Shown here piece after piece: positions 23,439 through 35,280 of a stretch of DNA of 64,000 bases. The stretch's first letter is position 1, and every line of letters starts with the position of its first letter. The notes under the pieces were generated by a model. That model saw only the letters and a list, made by a program, of their open reading frames with translations, had not been told where the DNA came from and did not search any database. The stretch covers positions 4,244,853 through 4,308,852 of the forward strand of contig JAQFVV010000021.1 of the NCBI GenBank assembly GCA_028023455.1, read 5' to 3'. A program made the translations under genes and the position numbers. The DNA is from Epiperipatus broadwayi (Eukaryota > Onychophora > Udeonychophora > Euonychophora > Peripatidae).

Positions 23439-23934
23439 GGGCGTCCATATTTCCACAGGGACTACCCAGGACACACGACCAAAAAAAACAAAAAAACAAA
23501 CAACTTCATTGCAGATTATAGTATATTTCAGTAAACAAATAAAAAAAAAAACCCAAAGCATATAATCACATTTACATTACTAACAATATAATCATTTCGT
23601 TATATAAACAAAAGCAAATGACAATTGTTTGGATACATATATTGTCTATCAATAACAAAATCATAAATTGAAATCACTTATTACTAATAGGGAGTCAATT
23701 ATTAACTAACTAATCAAAAAATTAATTACAAAATATTAAATGAATAAATATTAATTTTAAAATAATTATAAAAAATAGAAATTAAACATAAAGTTAAAAT
23801 TAAAAGTTAAAAAATAAAATTGAGTGGGTAAGAAAACCGAGACAATTAATTGTCCCGACAGAATATGTCGGGATACCGTGTCAAGAGAGCTAAAAACGGG
23901 ACAAATCCGAGAACACCGGGATATGTGGATATCC
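23439..23934. mobile_element. Possible TIR element
   Basis: Left edge GGGCGTCCATATTTCC and right edge, read inverted, GGATATCCACATATCCC resemble each other and are both bounded by TA (ATTA|GG and CC|TAAT). The right 100 bp is clearly more GC-rich and contains the self-complementary GGGACAATTAATTGTCCC-like block. Arms are too diverged for certainty. Confidence 0.4.
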
Positions 23935-24057
23935 TAATTGCAATGTTAATTAAAAATTAATAAGTTAAATTTTTCAAGAATTAGCCTTCAAAAAATAATC
24001 ACTATATTAAACACATATAATTTGTTTTCAATCTATAAAAGGAAACTATTAATTTTT

Positions 24058-24148
24058 TTTTCTTATGTCAAATACGTTGACCGGAAGCAAACCCGGGCCA
24101 GATGCTTGGAAGGCAGCTATGCTAACCACCAGGCCATCAACGCTTGAC
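24058..24148 (-). mobile_element. tRNA-derived SINE
   Basis: The minus strand reads TCAAGCGTTGATGGCCTGGTGG (A box), CCCGGGTTTGCTTCC (B-box-like), GACATAAG and an A run. The flanks ACTATTAATTTT and AACTATTGAATTTT look like an imperfect target duplication. Confidence 0.8.
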
Positions 24149-24820
24149 AACTATTGAATTTTTAAGTTTAAAAATATTTATAAATGTGCTATATTATGTA
24201 GATTTTTTTTTAAAAAAAATTATAATTGATAGGTTTTGTCTAAGTTAAAATACTGACATATATATACATAATCGTGTAAATTTCTGTTTTAAATAAACAT
24301 AATAAAACTCTAAAGTTGCTAATCTTATTTTCATAATATATACTGTTAAACTATCAATCATTCACATTAGATCTCTCAGAAGTAGTTTTAAAATAAAAAT
24401 AACTATGTGTCACAAAGGTTTAATAAAATACAAAGGTAAGTTATTGAGAATTTGGTTTTAGCCTTCTATAAATGAAAAAAAAAAACCCCAAACAATTGTT
24501 GTTTTAATTAAATGAAATAGAGTAATCATTAAAAAAAGTATAATCATAAAAAAGACTTTTTATACTTTGAAAGCCTGTACTTAATTTTGACTTACAGAGC
24601 TATCTATTGGAATGTAGTGAAACCTCTGTACATCGTTTCTACACATCTTGCTTCCGTACATTTCACCATTTCCTACTTTTGGTCCAAAAACTGAGAAAGC
24701 AATAGAAACATTCCTCACGTCTATCACTGTTTTCCTGTATTAATTACTTATTTTCTTTGTTTCTTTAGTGACGTTTGTGAAGGTTTTAATTGCATTGATT
24801 TGTTGGTTTATTTTCGTCAT
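24149..24820. other. AT-rich stretch, nothing recognised
   Basis: No gene or repeat recognised by eye. Confidence 0.35.
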
Positions 24821-25260
24821 TAAATATTGAATGTCTTTAAAAAATTTATTTAAATTTTCAATTACATTCAATTGTTAGTAATAGCGCACAGGTACTAACC
24901 ATTTTGAGTGATATTATTATCCTCTCTTCTTCAAGTATTGCTAGCCTGATCAATGAGAGTATTAGCATGAAAATCGAATCCAGACTTTTAGATTCTTGAA
25001 TATTGAATTTTAAGGTAACACTCTAATCAAATGAACTATTCTGCTACCTTAAAATTTAATATACAAAAAATCTAAAGGTTCAGGTTCGATTACCATGCTA
25101 GTATTCTCACTCATTAGGCCAGCAACCCCTGAAGAAGAGAGGATATTAATACCATTCAAAATGTTGGATATATACTAACCTGTGTGCTCAAATAAAGTTA
25201 AATTTTTTAAAGATATTCAATATTTAATATTAGATGGAAATAGTCCAACATATAAATACA
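24821..25260. repeat. Family F divergent pair (PLE 3' tails)
   Basis: The arms mirror each other around about 25030: antisense 24821-25020, sense 25045-25260. The sense arm has a B-box-like GGTTCGATTACC, then AGCAACCCCUGAAGAAGAG, a hairpin, and AAAA where a hammerhead would have GAAA (25117-25180). It ends in AATAAAGTTAAATTTTTT. The same tail follows GIY-YIG relics at 35.6, 44.8 and 46.5 kb. Confidence 0.65.
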
Positions 25261-26156
25261 ATCTTATATCTGTATTTTTTTTTAAAAAAAATTAAAAATA
25301 AATATAAATGTCTGTTTCACTGTAGATTATGAGTATTGATCTGTAGAAGTTAAGCATTTATACTTTGTAAAATTATATTTTAAAATATTGTTTTGCAATG
25401 CATTTAATTGTAGTATAAACTTCAATTATAATTTAACATATTTACTATTCATATTCATGGTAAGGTTATTATAAGAGTATGTAATTCATGGTTCCACAGT
25501 CACTTCTCAGATTCTTGCTCTCACTACAGATGATTGTTGGGATGTAATCTATCAGGCCTGAATGGCTTAAGGCTGTTATCACTTTGGCTCAGTGTCCTTG
25601 ACTTTCATGTGATGGTGAGTTTACTGCTATATGCTATCTTGACTCTTTAAGACTCTGTCATACTCTTCTGTACTTGACTTTTGTCCACTCCTGCTCAAAC
25701 TTCTGATGATGTCTAAACAGCTACAGCTAAGGTTGGACACTACCTTCAAAGTTATAACCTATACATGTGCATGCAATACACAGATTTAATCTTTTATCTT
25801 ACTTCATCTTTAGAATTGGAGATAGACTTACATAATCCTTCCAATGCAATGCCTCATATAGTGAGTGGTGATCTGATGACAACATCTTCACATGTAGGCT
25901 GTCTTCTTCTGATCTGCTTATATGATGGTTAGTTTGTGCAGCATAGCTAGGACCTTGTTATGGATCCATAGCTTATATTCATACTGGTATGTTAACTACT
26001 ACCTGCTATATGCCAATATGTGTGTGTACTTCTATATCTACTACATATGGATTTAAAAACAAGCAAACCTCAGCGAGACCCCCCCCACACACACACTATT
26101 TATTTTGCATTACTAATTACATTCCATTGCAATTCTACTGGGTTTGCTTCTGGTTA
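25261..26156. other. Stretch with no recognised feature
   Basis: Slightly less AT-rich than its surroundings (25500-26000), without a convincing ORF. C-run near 26078. Confidence 0.35.
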
Positions 26157-26243
26157 AATTATGCACAAACCTTCTGGCATCCATTGATTACTCTGTTTTG
26201 GCACAGGGTGGCACTATTGTATAGAGAGTTTTGCCTTTGTTCA
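26157..26243 (+). repeat. Family A fragment
   Basis: The words ATGCACAAACCTTCTGGCAT, CCATTGATTACTCTG and GAGAGTTTTGCC are the 3' part of the family A unit in sense orientation; no ribozyme included. Confidence 0.7.
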
Positions 26244-26582
26244 CATATATAGCAGTTATATAAAATAAAACATTAAGAAATTTTCTATTTAGTTAAATAT
26301 GAAACTAGCGTTTATTTGCTTTTATATAATTGTCAATCTCTAAAAAAGGAACCAATAAAACGTAAATGCACATCTTCAATTTCAAATAAACTTCAACTTC
26401 AGGTATCACACTTCTCTCTCTCATCATCTACAATTCAGAAACTAGAAGAACCGTATTTATGTAAGATAGATATGGATTACGTCATTAGAAAGTGTGAAAT
26501 ATGTTATAAGCATATTTAATAAGTATGTTTGCTTTTTAGTATAAACAACATAAAAAAACTAGTTACTTAAGTTTTTATAAAT

Positions 26583-26755
26583 ATAGGGATTTGAACTCAG
26601 ACTTTCAAGCCCCTTCATTATCCACACCATTTCATACTACTGATACATATGACCACACATGCAGAAAATATAAATATTCACCAATAAGCGTATTTCGTGC
26701 TAAACCAGCACTCATCAGTTGATCCAGACTATGATCTCTCTTACATATATATAAA
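26583..26755 (-). repeat. Family C fragment with a hammerhead core
   Basis: Antisense unit. On the minus strand the ribozyme is followed by sequence ending TCTGAGTTCAAATCCCTATA, whose AGTTCAAATCC matches a tRNA B box well. Confidence 0.65.
26680..26724 (-). ncRNA. Hammerhead ribozyme, family C, core kept, stem III weak
   Basis: Minus strand: stem I AUCAA/UUGGU (one U-G), CUGAUGA, perfect stem II GUGCU/AGCAC with loop GGUUU, and GAAA. Stem III has only the closing A-U pair because of a substitution (ACGCUUA). Confidence 0.6.
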
Positions 26756-26924
26756 TCTTATAGAAGTGTGTATATATATATGATAATACGTTTTCTATTA
26801 AAAAGACATATTAATTTTGTAGCTATATGTAATAATATATTATCAAATGCCTTATCTATGATCTGCCAAAAGATATATTCCTCTTACTAATCTAGACATT
26901 AATTCCCCCCTCATACAAACGAGA

Positions 26925-27330
26925 TCTCATCTTTCAAGCCTTTCTGCCTTTCTTTTCAACTTCTCACGTGTTACAGCTATTTTTCTTTTTAACATTCTCA
27001 TCAACTTTTTTTTAACCTTTTTTTTTTCATGTGTTTTAAGATCGAATCCAACATATCTACTTATAAGTAATCGAATCCAACATATCTACTTATAACTATT
27101 CTATCTTTAATCACATGCTCTATTGATTTCCTATTTATCTATAGTTTTTTTATAAAAATACTTTTTTAAATTTATTTTTCCAATATAATATTTCTACATC
27201 TCTGATCATATTTTCTCAATATTCTTTTTATTCTTGTCCAAATTTATATCCCTGAATTCTCCAACTTTTTCCCCCACTTTTCCTAATTATCCAGGTTTCT
27301 GTTCTATAAAAAATTATATCATCATATCTA
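26925..27330 (-). pseudogene. Possible LINE linker relic
   Basis: The minus strand gives short coding-like runs rich in Lys, Arg and Glu, for example LKRKIAVTREKLKRKAERLE near 26990-26935, interrupted by stops. Such basic, helical sequence occurs between endonuclease and RT of LINEs, but composition alone could cause it. Confidence 0.25.
27041..27094. repeat. Tandem duplication of a 25-bp word, period 29 bp
   Basis: ATCGAATCCAACATATCTAC plus TTATA occurs exactly at 27041-27065 and again at 27070-27094. Confidence 0.8.
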
Positions 27331-28299
27331 TTTTATATAGATAAAAAACTTTATTTAATAACAACGTAATTTATAAGTGCAGTTTTCTTAGTAATTCCTA
27401 TTCAGAAGGTAACCAACCTTCAACATACACTGTTTGTTTATGTTTCTAACATATGGGGGTTATAATGAGATTGTCCTGCATGCACACCATATATCAGTGA
27501 TTACTAACAACAGTAAACAGCAGATGTCAGCCACTGTTTACCTTCTGATTAAGAATAAAAAAACTTTAATAAGTATGAAATAATCTTGGAAATTGTTTTT
27601 GAAAAAATTACATACAATATTATAATAATTAAAATGACTTAAAGTAATATCCAGTTCCCAATCATGTCAAATACACAGTGTGGCATCAATGAAAAGAGTG
27701 AAATTGGTTCTTTTTCCAAGACAGTTTAGATATTCACCAAGGATCATGGATTATGACATCAAACACCACAGTCAATTTCATATGATCATAGTTTGTCTTT
27801 AGTTTTCTCTCTGTCATCACAAAATCTTGACTATCACTTGAAAACAAGCTTGAAACTAAATAGCTTTATTTCACTTATAATTTAATCATTTCAATAATTT
27901 AAAAACAATTTTGATCAATTTAAAACAAAATTTAATATCAGCATAGTGGATTAAGGTGTGGAACATACTGTCACAGTTCATGTCATTTTTAATAAATCCA
28001 GACATGCTACCATTTTTAATTTTTTTTTTTTTACTGATAATGCATGTTGTTGCATAATACACATGTTGATTCATAGATGGCACTTCAGGCAGTTTGGTGA
28101 GAGAAAACCCATCACTAGTTATCTTTCACTGGAATACACTGTGTATGTATGGGTAAATAAAGCTTTCTTAAATGACTTACCATGTAGAAGTGACTTTTTC
28201 AGCATTCCTCCATAGAAGAGTGATAAGGAAAATAATAATATTCAATAGCTCACAACTTTGCCAATGGCATCTACAGAGAAAATAAAGAAGATATCAACT
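27331..28299. other. AT-rich stretch, nothing recognised
   Basis: No gene recognised; overlapping short ORFs on both strands at 27886-28215 look like chance. Confidence 0.35.
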
Positions 28300-28985
28300 T
28301 ACTAAAGAGAAGATTGTCTCTTTATAGAAGAAAAGATGAAGAAAAGACAAAACTCACTATGGCAATGGTTTCTCCATGATCTTTCTTTAAAAAGATGCAG
28401 AAGGAGAAGACAAAACTTCCCAAGACAAAGGTTTTTACATTTCTGGTCAGTGGAATAACGTGAAGACAATATTTTCCAAAAGAAAACATACACCGACACA
28501 CAAGAAAAAGTCAATATTGATAACACAAATGGATTTCCAGAATTTCTTCCCAAAGGTGCAAAAAGCACTACTTTTCAGGACAATGGCTTCATCATTATCC
28601 TTTTGCAAAGAAGCAATAAAGGAGATGATATTGATCACAGTAGTCAACCAGTCGTCATTGAATCTTCTGTAGTGAAGTAATAATGAAGATAGTATAGATA
28701 ACTACTGGCCAATGAAGTTTTTACAAATGAATTATATATAAAAAAGATAATATTATCAGGTTAGTAAACTTCTAGTCATTGCACCTTCTACAGAGGAATA
28801 ATACAAGATCATATTAACCAGAATAGCAAACTATTAGTCATTGAGAGTTCTGCAGAAAGAAGATACATTGACCAGGTTAGCAAATTATTGGCCAATAAGG
28901 GCTCTTTAGAGTAGTAAAGAATGAGAATATATTTTCAAGGCTAGCAACATGGTCATTAGTGTTTCTGCCATTGTTATTGTGCATG
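28300..28985. repeat. Imperfect minisatellite-like array, ~60-75 bp period
   Basis: Diverged blocks recur: (TTAGCAAACTATTAGTCATT, then a TTCTGCAGA-like word, then a GAAGATA..ATT word) near 28640, 28703, 28763, 28830, 28880 and 28945, and AGACAAAACT blocks at 28342 and 28408. Purine-rich; short ORFs on both strands here have no family match. Confidence 0.45.
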
Positions 28986-31190
28986 TTATCTTCTAGCTAA
29001 GTGCTCATTTATTAAAAAATGTTCTAATAAGTTGACTATGGAATAGTTATCTAACAAACTTTTATATTGGAAATTTGGTACTAGTTTAGTATATGTTCTC
29101 CACCATTTTGGTTTCTAAAGAAAACTCTAAATCCACTGCTGACAGAACCAAATAATAAAAAAAGTCAAACTGCAAAGGGGAACAATAGATGGTGTTCCAA
29201 TTATTTTGACCATTTGTGACAAAGTTGCATTTTCCATCAATAATTAATAATTAATGTGCAAATTTTGTACAACTAGGCTTGATCAAACATATGACTAAAA
29301 CATGCAAATTAAAAAACAAAAAATAAAATTTCATAAGCTCAAACTAAAAGAAATCGGAAAAACCACATGTCCGACAAAAAGATTGTCTAAAAAATATGGG
29401 TAATCTAAAATAAAATTGCATACAGTCAAAAAAGAAACATCCATAACCACATGCCAAATGAGTGTAAAAACAGCTGCTGTAAGAGCATTTGCATACTCAA
29501 AGATAAAAATTGTTCAAACTAAGCTTATAATTAATAAATACTAATGCATCTAGAAATCAAAATATTAAGGATATTAGGAATTAGAATATGACCAATAAAA
29601 ATCCTGCTACTGTAATCACATGACCAAAAGTGAAATTATTATAGCAATGAAATATGAGAAAATGGTCACCAAATGTTAGCATAATGGCAGTAACCCTAGT
29701 GTTGAATAATAAAAACTTCTGATGAATTTGGAGCTCAAAAATAGAATCCTCAAAATGGTAGCATAATTCCGTGATGAAATCAAAAAATAAATAGCAAAAC
29801 TTAAAATATCAGGAACAACTTTTAACAAAAAGCCAAACATATCAATGGCAAAAAGAAAAAAAAATCCAATGATGTAATCACAAGACCAAAAGATCATATT
29901 ATTATGGCAATCAAAACAAAAAAAATGTAGATATATTGCACAAAAAATAAATTCATCAGTGAAAAAAAAAAATAGACTAACCTACAAAATGATTAAAAGA
30001 TGTTTATGGCTGTATAAAAGAATGTGATCGAAAACATTTATTATAGGGTGATCATTTCAAATAGTTTAGGAAATATTTGACCAAAAACACCCAATAAATT
30101 ACTATTATCTATTATCATGTTCACTATTAAATAGATATGTTACCCATAATTCTCATTGATTTAATGATCATTATTAAGTAAGAAGCAGTTATTGTAGGGC
30201 TGATTATTTTGGGCTGATTATTTATTTATATAGATAAAACAATATGGTGTTTTTCCTGCTACTTTGATGCTTACTTGGGCCAAAACATTCTGATTATATG
30301 ATAACTAAGTAAAATTTTAAGTAATGTTAATTTATTATAGGTAATAATCTGAGCATTGCAGAAAATGTTTATCTCTTTTTTATACTTTACTTAAGAGCCA
30401 TCTACTCTAAACTAAATAATCTCTGGACAAATAAGTTAGCCTGGGTTTGAGGATTTTTAAAATTTTCAGGTTATTAGCTTGAATAGTAAAAACCAATAAG
30501 CTCTGAATCCTAATCTTCGCTGACAAGCCAGAAATCAATCAGTCTGAGCATAGGCTCTTATAGCACTATACCATCTGATGTTCATGGATTACACAAGATC
30601 ATAGTATATGATTCTAGAATAGAGAGAAAATAATTTCTTTTAGAAGCATGTGAACAAATGCATGAAAAGCTCTGTAATGTTTTTATTAGTATATCTTTTC
30701 GATAATAAGGATTTTGTTAAATAACAATTTCTGTAAATTTTTGATCTCTCTGAATATATTATTATTAATACTAATAAAAATAAAGTTATAAATAAAAGTC
30801 AATCCAACATTCATTCAGACATATATGTATTTAACACTTTGATTCACAGTGTCAAACTTGGTGCACTCACCACTTTAGCACTAATCATTTTATATGAATA
30901 CATTAACAATTACTACTAATCATTTATTAAACTAGAGATTATCTGAAGCCCAGAAGTGAACTTTAAACTTCAGAAATCAATGTATATATATAAATTTTCC
31001 AGTTTACTAACAGATAACATTTTCTGCATTTACAGTTTTGACACTAACTATTATTACCAATCATTTATTAAACTGGAGATTATCCCTAACCCAGATATAA
31101 ACTTTAAATTTCAGTTAAAAATTAATATATCTATTTTTTAATTAAGTTAAATAAATAAAATAACCCAATTTAATGTAATAATAAATACAT
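28986..31190. other. AT-rich stretch with a weak ~275-bp duplication
   Basis: TGTAATCACATGACCAAAAG near 29610 and TGTAATCACAAGACCAAAAG near 29873, with similar downstream sequence, suggest an old duplication. A word TTATTAAACTAGAGATTATC at 30925 recurs at 31065 and in family E at 33.5-34.0 kb. Confidence 0.35.
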
Positions 31191-31194
31191 GATG

Positions 31195-31310
31195 AAGACA
31201 TGTGTAACAAAGTATAATGTGGGCCAACTAATGGATGATGGTTCAACATAAAATGCATCTTGATGGTTATTTGTGGGTTTTTTCATATATATTAATTTAT
31301 ATGATTCAAG
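31195..31310 (+). repeat. Family C/E relic
   Basis: GGGCCAACTAATGGATGATG, GTTCAACATAAAATGCATCT at 31221-31267 is the ribozyme region with CUGAUGA changed to CUAAUGG and GAAA to AAAA. Confidence 0.5.
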
Positions 31311-31479
31311 AGTAAATGAATGAAATTTATATATATATTTAATTAAATATTTTCATGGATTGTTATTATAATAAAGAATAAAAGTAAGATCATATCCGTG
31401 TAAACAGAGATAAACTTTAACCTTTGATTCTGCCAAGAAATGATCAATTACTACTAATTAACAACCCCTGAGGCTAAAC

Positions 31480-31680
31480 ATGTTTCCTCATTCACTTATA
31501 ATAGCTCTTTTATATATATATGAAAAACAAAAAACACAAGTTAAAAACTTGCATACGCTTGTATTTATGACTATAGATGGCGTTATACCAAAAACACCTT
31601 CAAGCGTTTGTTTACATAAACGTCAGAGTGAGTATTTATTAAGTTTCTTAATCCTGTCCTTCACTGACGATAGCAAATAG
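31480..31680 (+). other. Short ORF across family D left arm, not called a gene
   Basis: A 66-codon ORF runs through the left arm of the inverted repeat and into the hammerhead. It has no family match and is probably fortuitous. Confidence 0.3.
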
Positions 31681-31796
31681 CTTGAAATCATGATATGAAG
31701 GTGGGAATTAAGTTAGAGATAGTGAAATACTCACTCTGACGTTTATGTAAACAAACACTTGAAGGTGTTTTTGGTATAACTCCATCTATAGTCATA
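31566..31796. repeat. Family D inverted repeat enclosing a hammerhead
   Basis: The arms 31566-31634 and 31728-31796 are reverse complements with about five mismatches over 69 bp (left arm starts TATGACTATAGATGGCG and contains TTTGTTTACATAAACGTCAG). The ~93-bp centre holds the ribozyme at 31658-31701. By analogy with the other families this is a divergent pair in which only the right copy reaches the ribozyme. Confidence 0.8.
31658..31701 (+). ncRNA. Hammerhead ribozyme, family D, core intact
   Basis: Stem I CCUUCA/UGAAGG is six perfect Watson-Crick pairs (31658-31663 with 31696-31701). CUGACGA at 31664-31670. Stem II AGC/GCU with loop AAAUA and a U-U at the base. GAAA at 31684-31687. Stem III AUC/GAU with the 2-nt loop AU. 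The triplet is AUA, predicted cut after A31695. Every core residue is present. It is structurally like family C but with different stems. Confidence 0.75.
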
Positions 31797-31799
31797 TAT

Positions 31800-32525
31800 A
31801 TATAATCAATGTTTAGTTAAAAATTTAGAATGATGCTTGTAATTATAAATGTTGGACTATTTAGAAAAATTCAAACTTTATTTAAATTTTTCAAACACAT
31901 GTATCTTTTTATTATTATTAATACTCACCTGTGTGCTTTTGAATGTATTTAAATGGTTCAAGTAAAGTATTATAAATGTGTGATAAGTTCCTTTCTGAAG
32001 GTAGGTTGAAATAATAAGATAAAAGGGTATAATAACCAAATTATTAATTACCCTTATTCATCACAGTGATGGTATGATATTGCTTGATAGACCTTAAATG
32101 TATTTATTCTAGCATGCCAATATTTAGACATACATTCAGTAGTGTAGCTAAGGTTATATTACCTTAATACTTTTACAATAATTTATTAATGACTGTCAGT
32201 CAAAGGATTCTAAGACATTGGATCCACACACATTGTCTTGGTTTTCTTCACAATAGCTATGCTGCTGGATATTTGAAAAAACAATATTATTGAAAATGGA
32301 TTTACAAGTGTTATATATTTAACTAGCACTTATTTCAATCAACTAACACTCAATAAATGCACAAACGATGCTAAATTATGCTTTAATAGATTAGAATAAT
32401 ATATTATAATCACTAATGAGCTCTTTAGTATCGTGTTACCATTAGATCGAATTTCTTAGCAAGCTGAATATAAATTTTTAATGTGTCTGTGAAATTTAGT
32501 AAAATAAAAATTTATTATTATTGAA
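31800..32525. other. AT-rich stretch, nothing recognised
   Basis: No gene or repeat recognised by eye. Confidence 0.35.
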
Positions 32526-32526
32526 T

Positions 32527-32720
32527 TATGGGGTTTTGAACTCACACTTTCACACGATCCTCAACTATTCACGCTATTTCATACTGCTGACACACTTGAT
32601 CACACACATGTCGAAAAGATAAATTATCATCTCGTGTGTGTGTGATCAACGTGTCAGCAGTACGAGAAGCGTGGATAGCTGAGGGTCGTGTGAAAGTCTG
32701 AGTTCAAACCCCTTATATAT
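32527..32720. repeat. Family C palindrome without the ribozyme
   Basis: The arms mirror around about 32632. The sense arm reads GTGTCAGCAGTACGAGAAGC, then TAGCTGAGGG (A-box-like), then GAGTTCAAACCCC (B-box-like). Both arms stop just before the hammerhead, so the divergent junction lies at the ribozyme edge. Confidence 0.75.
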
Positions 32721-32721
32721 T

Positions 32722-33469
32722 ACATATTGGAGTGCATGTATGAAAAAGCATGTACTATAAAAAAAATCCATATATTATTGAATTAATAAATTTATTATAA
32801 AATTAAGTTATTGGGATAAGTTGTATAAAGAAATGTAAATATTGTTTTACATAGTATAATTTAAAGATTTATTTTATTATTTAATATAACTTAAAAGTTT
32901 TTTTTTTTTATATAAAAAAAAATCAATTTAGGAGATTATGTGGTTCTAAGTTTATCTATTATTCGGTGAACATCATCTTACAAGCCAGGGGAATCCAAGT
33001 GGAAAAATAATGATAGTAATATTCAGATGGAGTAAATTAACACATGCAATTAAATGATGCATTTTAAAAAGCACTGTTTTTCAGCGGAAGATATTTTAAC
33101 GAAATTTAAAATGTAATTTTATTCCTGCCATTTGATTTACCGTCGGATGTTTGTTGTGCCTCATTTCTTTTAGGACAACAACGGTCCATGAGTCACGGCA
33201 TTTAGTTTTATGCAAATTGAAAAATTAAAAATCATTCACAAATAAAGGAACTTTAATGATAGCGAACAATTTGTATTAATGAGACTACGGAAATCTTAAA
33301 ACTTTATATTACTCATTAAGACACTTTATTTCTTCGACTGCCACAACAATTGCATTGATTTAATGTTCGTTATAAAGATTAATGATTAATAAATCTAACA
33401 AAACCTTTTTTTGAAACGTTATTTACTTACTTTTTTTTTATTATTTATAAAAAATATTTACATTTTGAT
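32722..33469. other. AT-rich stretch, nothing recognised
   Basis: No gene recognised. Positions 33060-33220 are less AT-rich without an ORF. Confidence 0.35.
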
Positions 33470-34440
33470 TTGTAAGCGTCAAACTTACTCCATCTACAAA
33501 TTTGACACGATCCACTCTAGATAAAAACAATAATGAGTAACACTAATTATTTATTAAACTAAACATTATCTCTAGCCCAGATTCTGTTTTTTTTTTTTTT
33601 AAATTTAAGCACACGCACACAGAGTAATTTAAATTCTCTTTTCCCATGTGTAATAAATTTTTAAAGATTTACTTAACAATCTCCACACCACCAAATCTTC
33701 TTTTTAAAATATATGAATAAAGCCATTCTAAAAGACAAATGACCCCCAAAATGCATTTCATACTACCAGCACCCATCAGCTGACCAACACCAGCATTTCT
33801 CATTTATCTCCATATATTATCAATAATAAATTGTTATACTTTGTTTTACAAGTGTTAAACTTGTTCCCCTCCCCTACAACTTTGATACAATCCACTCTAG
33901 ATAAATATGATAATGATTATCATTAATCATTTATTAAAATAGAGATTATCTCTAGCCCAGATATAAACTTTAATATATCCATTTTTTTAATTAAATATAT
34001 ACACATAGAGTAACTCAAGTTCTTTTCTATTTTTTCATTGCAGTATCTTTTATAGATGTATTTAATAATCTACACACTACCAGACCTATTTAATACACCT
34101 GAATAAACACATCTTAAAAGGCAAATAATCCCAAGGTGCATTTTTTGGTGCATTCTTCAATGTAATTTTAGAAACTAGATTAAGGTTTAAAATTTATATC
34201 TAGGTTAATTTCTTGTTTAATAAATGATTGATGGTAATCATTATTGCATTTATATAGCATAAATTGTGTCAAAGTCATGGGTGAAGCTAGTTTGATGCTT
34301 TAAACCAAATTGTAACAATTTACTGTTGATAATTACCGAACACATTATGAAAGAAATATGAAAGAGATGGTGACCTGGGTCAACTGATGAGTGTTGGTTC
34401 AACATGTAGCATATCTTGCAGGCATTTATTTTTTAAGATG
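33470..34440. repeat. Family E cluster: tandem antisense units and a sense unit
   Basis: Antisense units start near 33480 and 33856 (period about 376-380 bp; shared CAATCCACTCTAGATAAA and ATTATCTCTAGCCCAGAT). From about 34145 the sequence turns to sense orientation. Ribozyme regions: minus 33787-33741 (CUGAUGG for CUGAUGA, GAAA kept) and plus 34379-34420 (CUGAUGA kept, a good GUGUUG/CAACAU stem II, but GUAG for GAAA). Both are likely dead. The unit resembles family C. Confidence 0.7.
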
Positions 34441-34445
34441 TCTTT

Positions 34446-34559
34446 ATTCATTAATGAATAATATTTCTGTAGTGTAATTTTCACTTCACCATTCTTACAT
34501 ACAATAGGGAGAATAATGTAGTGAAAATTACACTACAGAAATATTATTCATTATTGAAT
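34446..34559. mobile_element. Palindromic MITE, ~114 bp
   Basis: The arms 34446-34485 and 34520-34559 are near-perfect inverted repeats (ATATTTCTGTAGTGTAATTT core) around a 34-bp loop. A single-arm relative lies at 42924-42952. Confidence 0.75.
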
Positions 34560-34721
34560 AAACTTTAGTTTAATGAATGACTAATAAAAATTATTAATAA
34601 CTTTATTTATATATTTAAAAAAAATGTTTGGCAGTGTGGAGATTATTAAGTACATCTATAAAAATATTTACATATAAATAATATTTAAGCAGATTACATG
34701 ATTTTCAAGATAATATAAGAC

Positions 34722-34927
34722 TGCACTGCACCTAGATCTTAGGAACCAATGCAACCCTCTAGCAGCCATCTTTTATCTTCACTTAACTACAAAACTATGA
34801 GTCTTAAACTGAAAACACCTTAATATTTTTAATCCAAGCTCATTATATAGTCATATAGGTCTGAACTCAGTTCAATACCTATACATTTGTCTTTGGTTCT
34901 TTAATAACCATAGCCACCACTAACAAC
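34722..34927 (-). repeat. Family A fragment, antisense
   Basis: GCACCTAGATCTTAGG, AATGCAACCCTCTAGCAGCC and CTGAACTCAGTTCAATACC are the 5' half of the unit; the ribozyme is not included. Confidence 0.7.
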
Positions 34928-34929
34928 AG

Positions 34930-35167
34930 TTAATGAGATCTTCTATATTGACAAGAATGTAACTAGTGGTCTTTGGTTTGTTCAAGGTTTCAATGAGAAA
35001 ATAAAGGCAGAGTGATGTTAAGTTTTTATATGCCCTTAGGAATCCTATTTTTAACTTCTTGTCCCATCTCAATCTACCATTAAAAATGGAATCATGTTAA
35101 AAATTATCTCATTGACTGAGTAATATTTTCTCTGTATTCAGTTTCAATCTCAAATTTATACCTTAGA
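34930..35167. other. Short stretch, nothing recognised
   Basis: No feature recognised. Confidence 0.3.
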
Positions 35168-35280
35168 GCAGTGGTATTCAATCTATGGGTCGCGATATTG
35201 GGATCGCAAAAAATTACCTTGGGATTGCAAAATGGATGAAAAAATTGTAAATAAATTTAATTGACTACAAACACATCATT
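35168..35280. mobile_element. Possible hAT-like terminus
   Basis: CAGTGGTATTCAATCTATGG followed by GTCGCGA resembles the CAGTGGT..TCAA ends typical of hAT elements. No matching right end was found before the PLE relic at 35.6 kb, so it is a fragment or coincidence. Confidence 0.3.

Noticed and set aside
27403-27552. Possible MITE with CAGAAGGTAA ends
   Set aside because: The inverted match is only about 12 bp, and flanks show no target duplication.
28302-28672. Overlapping short ORFs on both strands with hydrophobic or charged composition
   Set aside because: They mirror each other on opposite strands of a purine-rich repeat array and match no family; composition explains them.
30500-30550. 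CGCUGACAAGCCAGAAAUC, superficially hammerhead-like
   Set aside because: CUGACAA lacks the conserved GA, there is no stem II, and no paired flanks.
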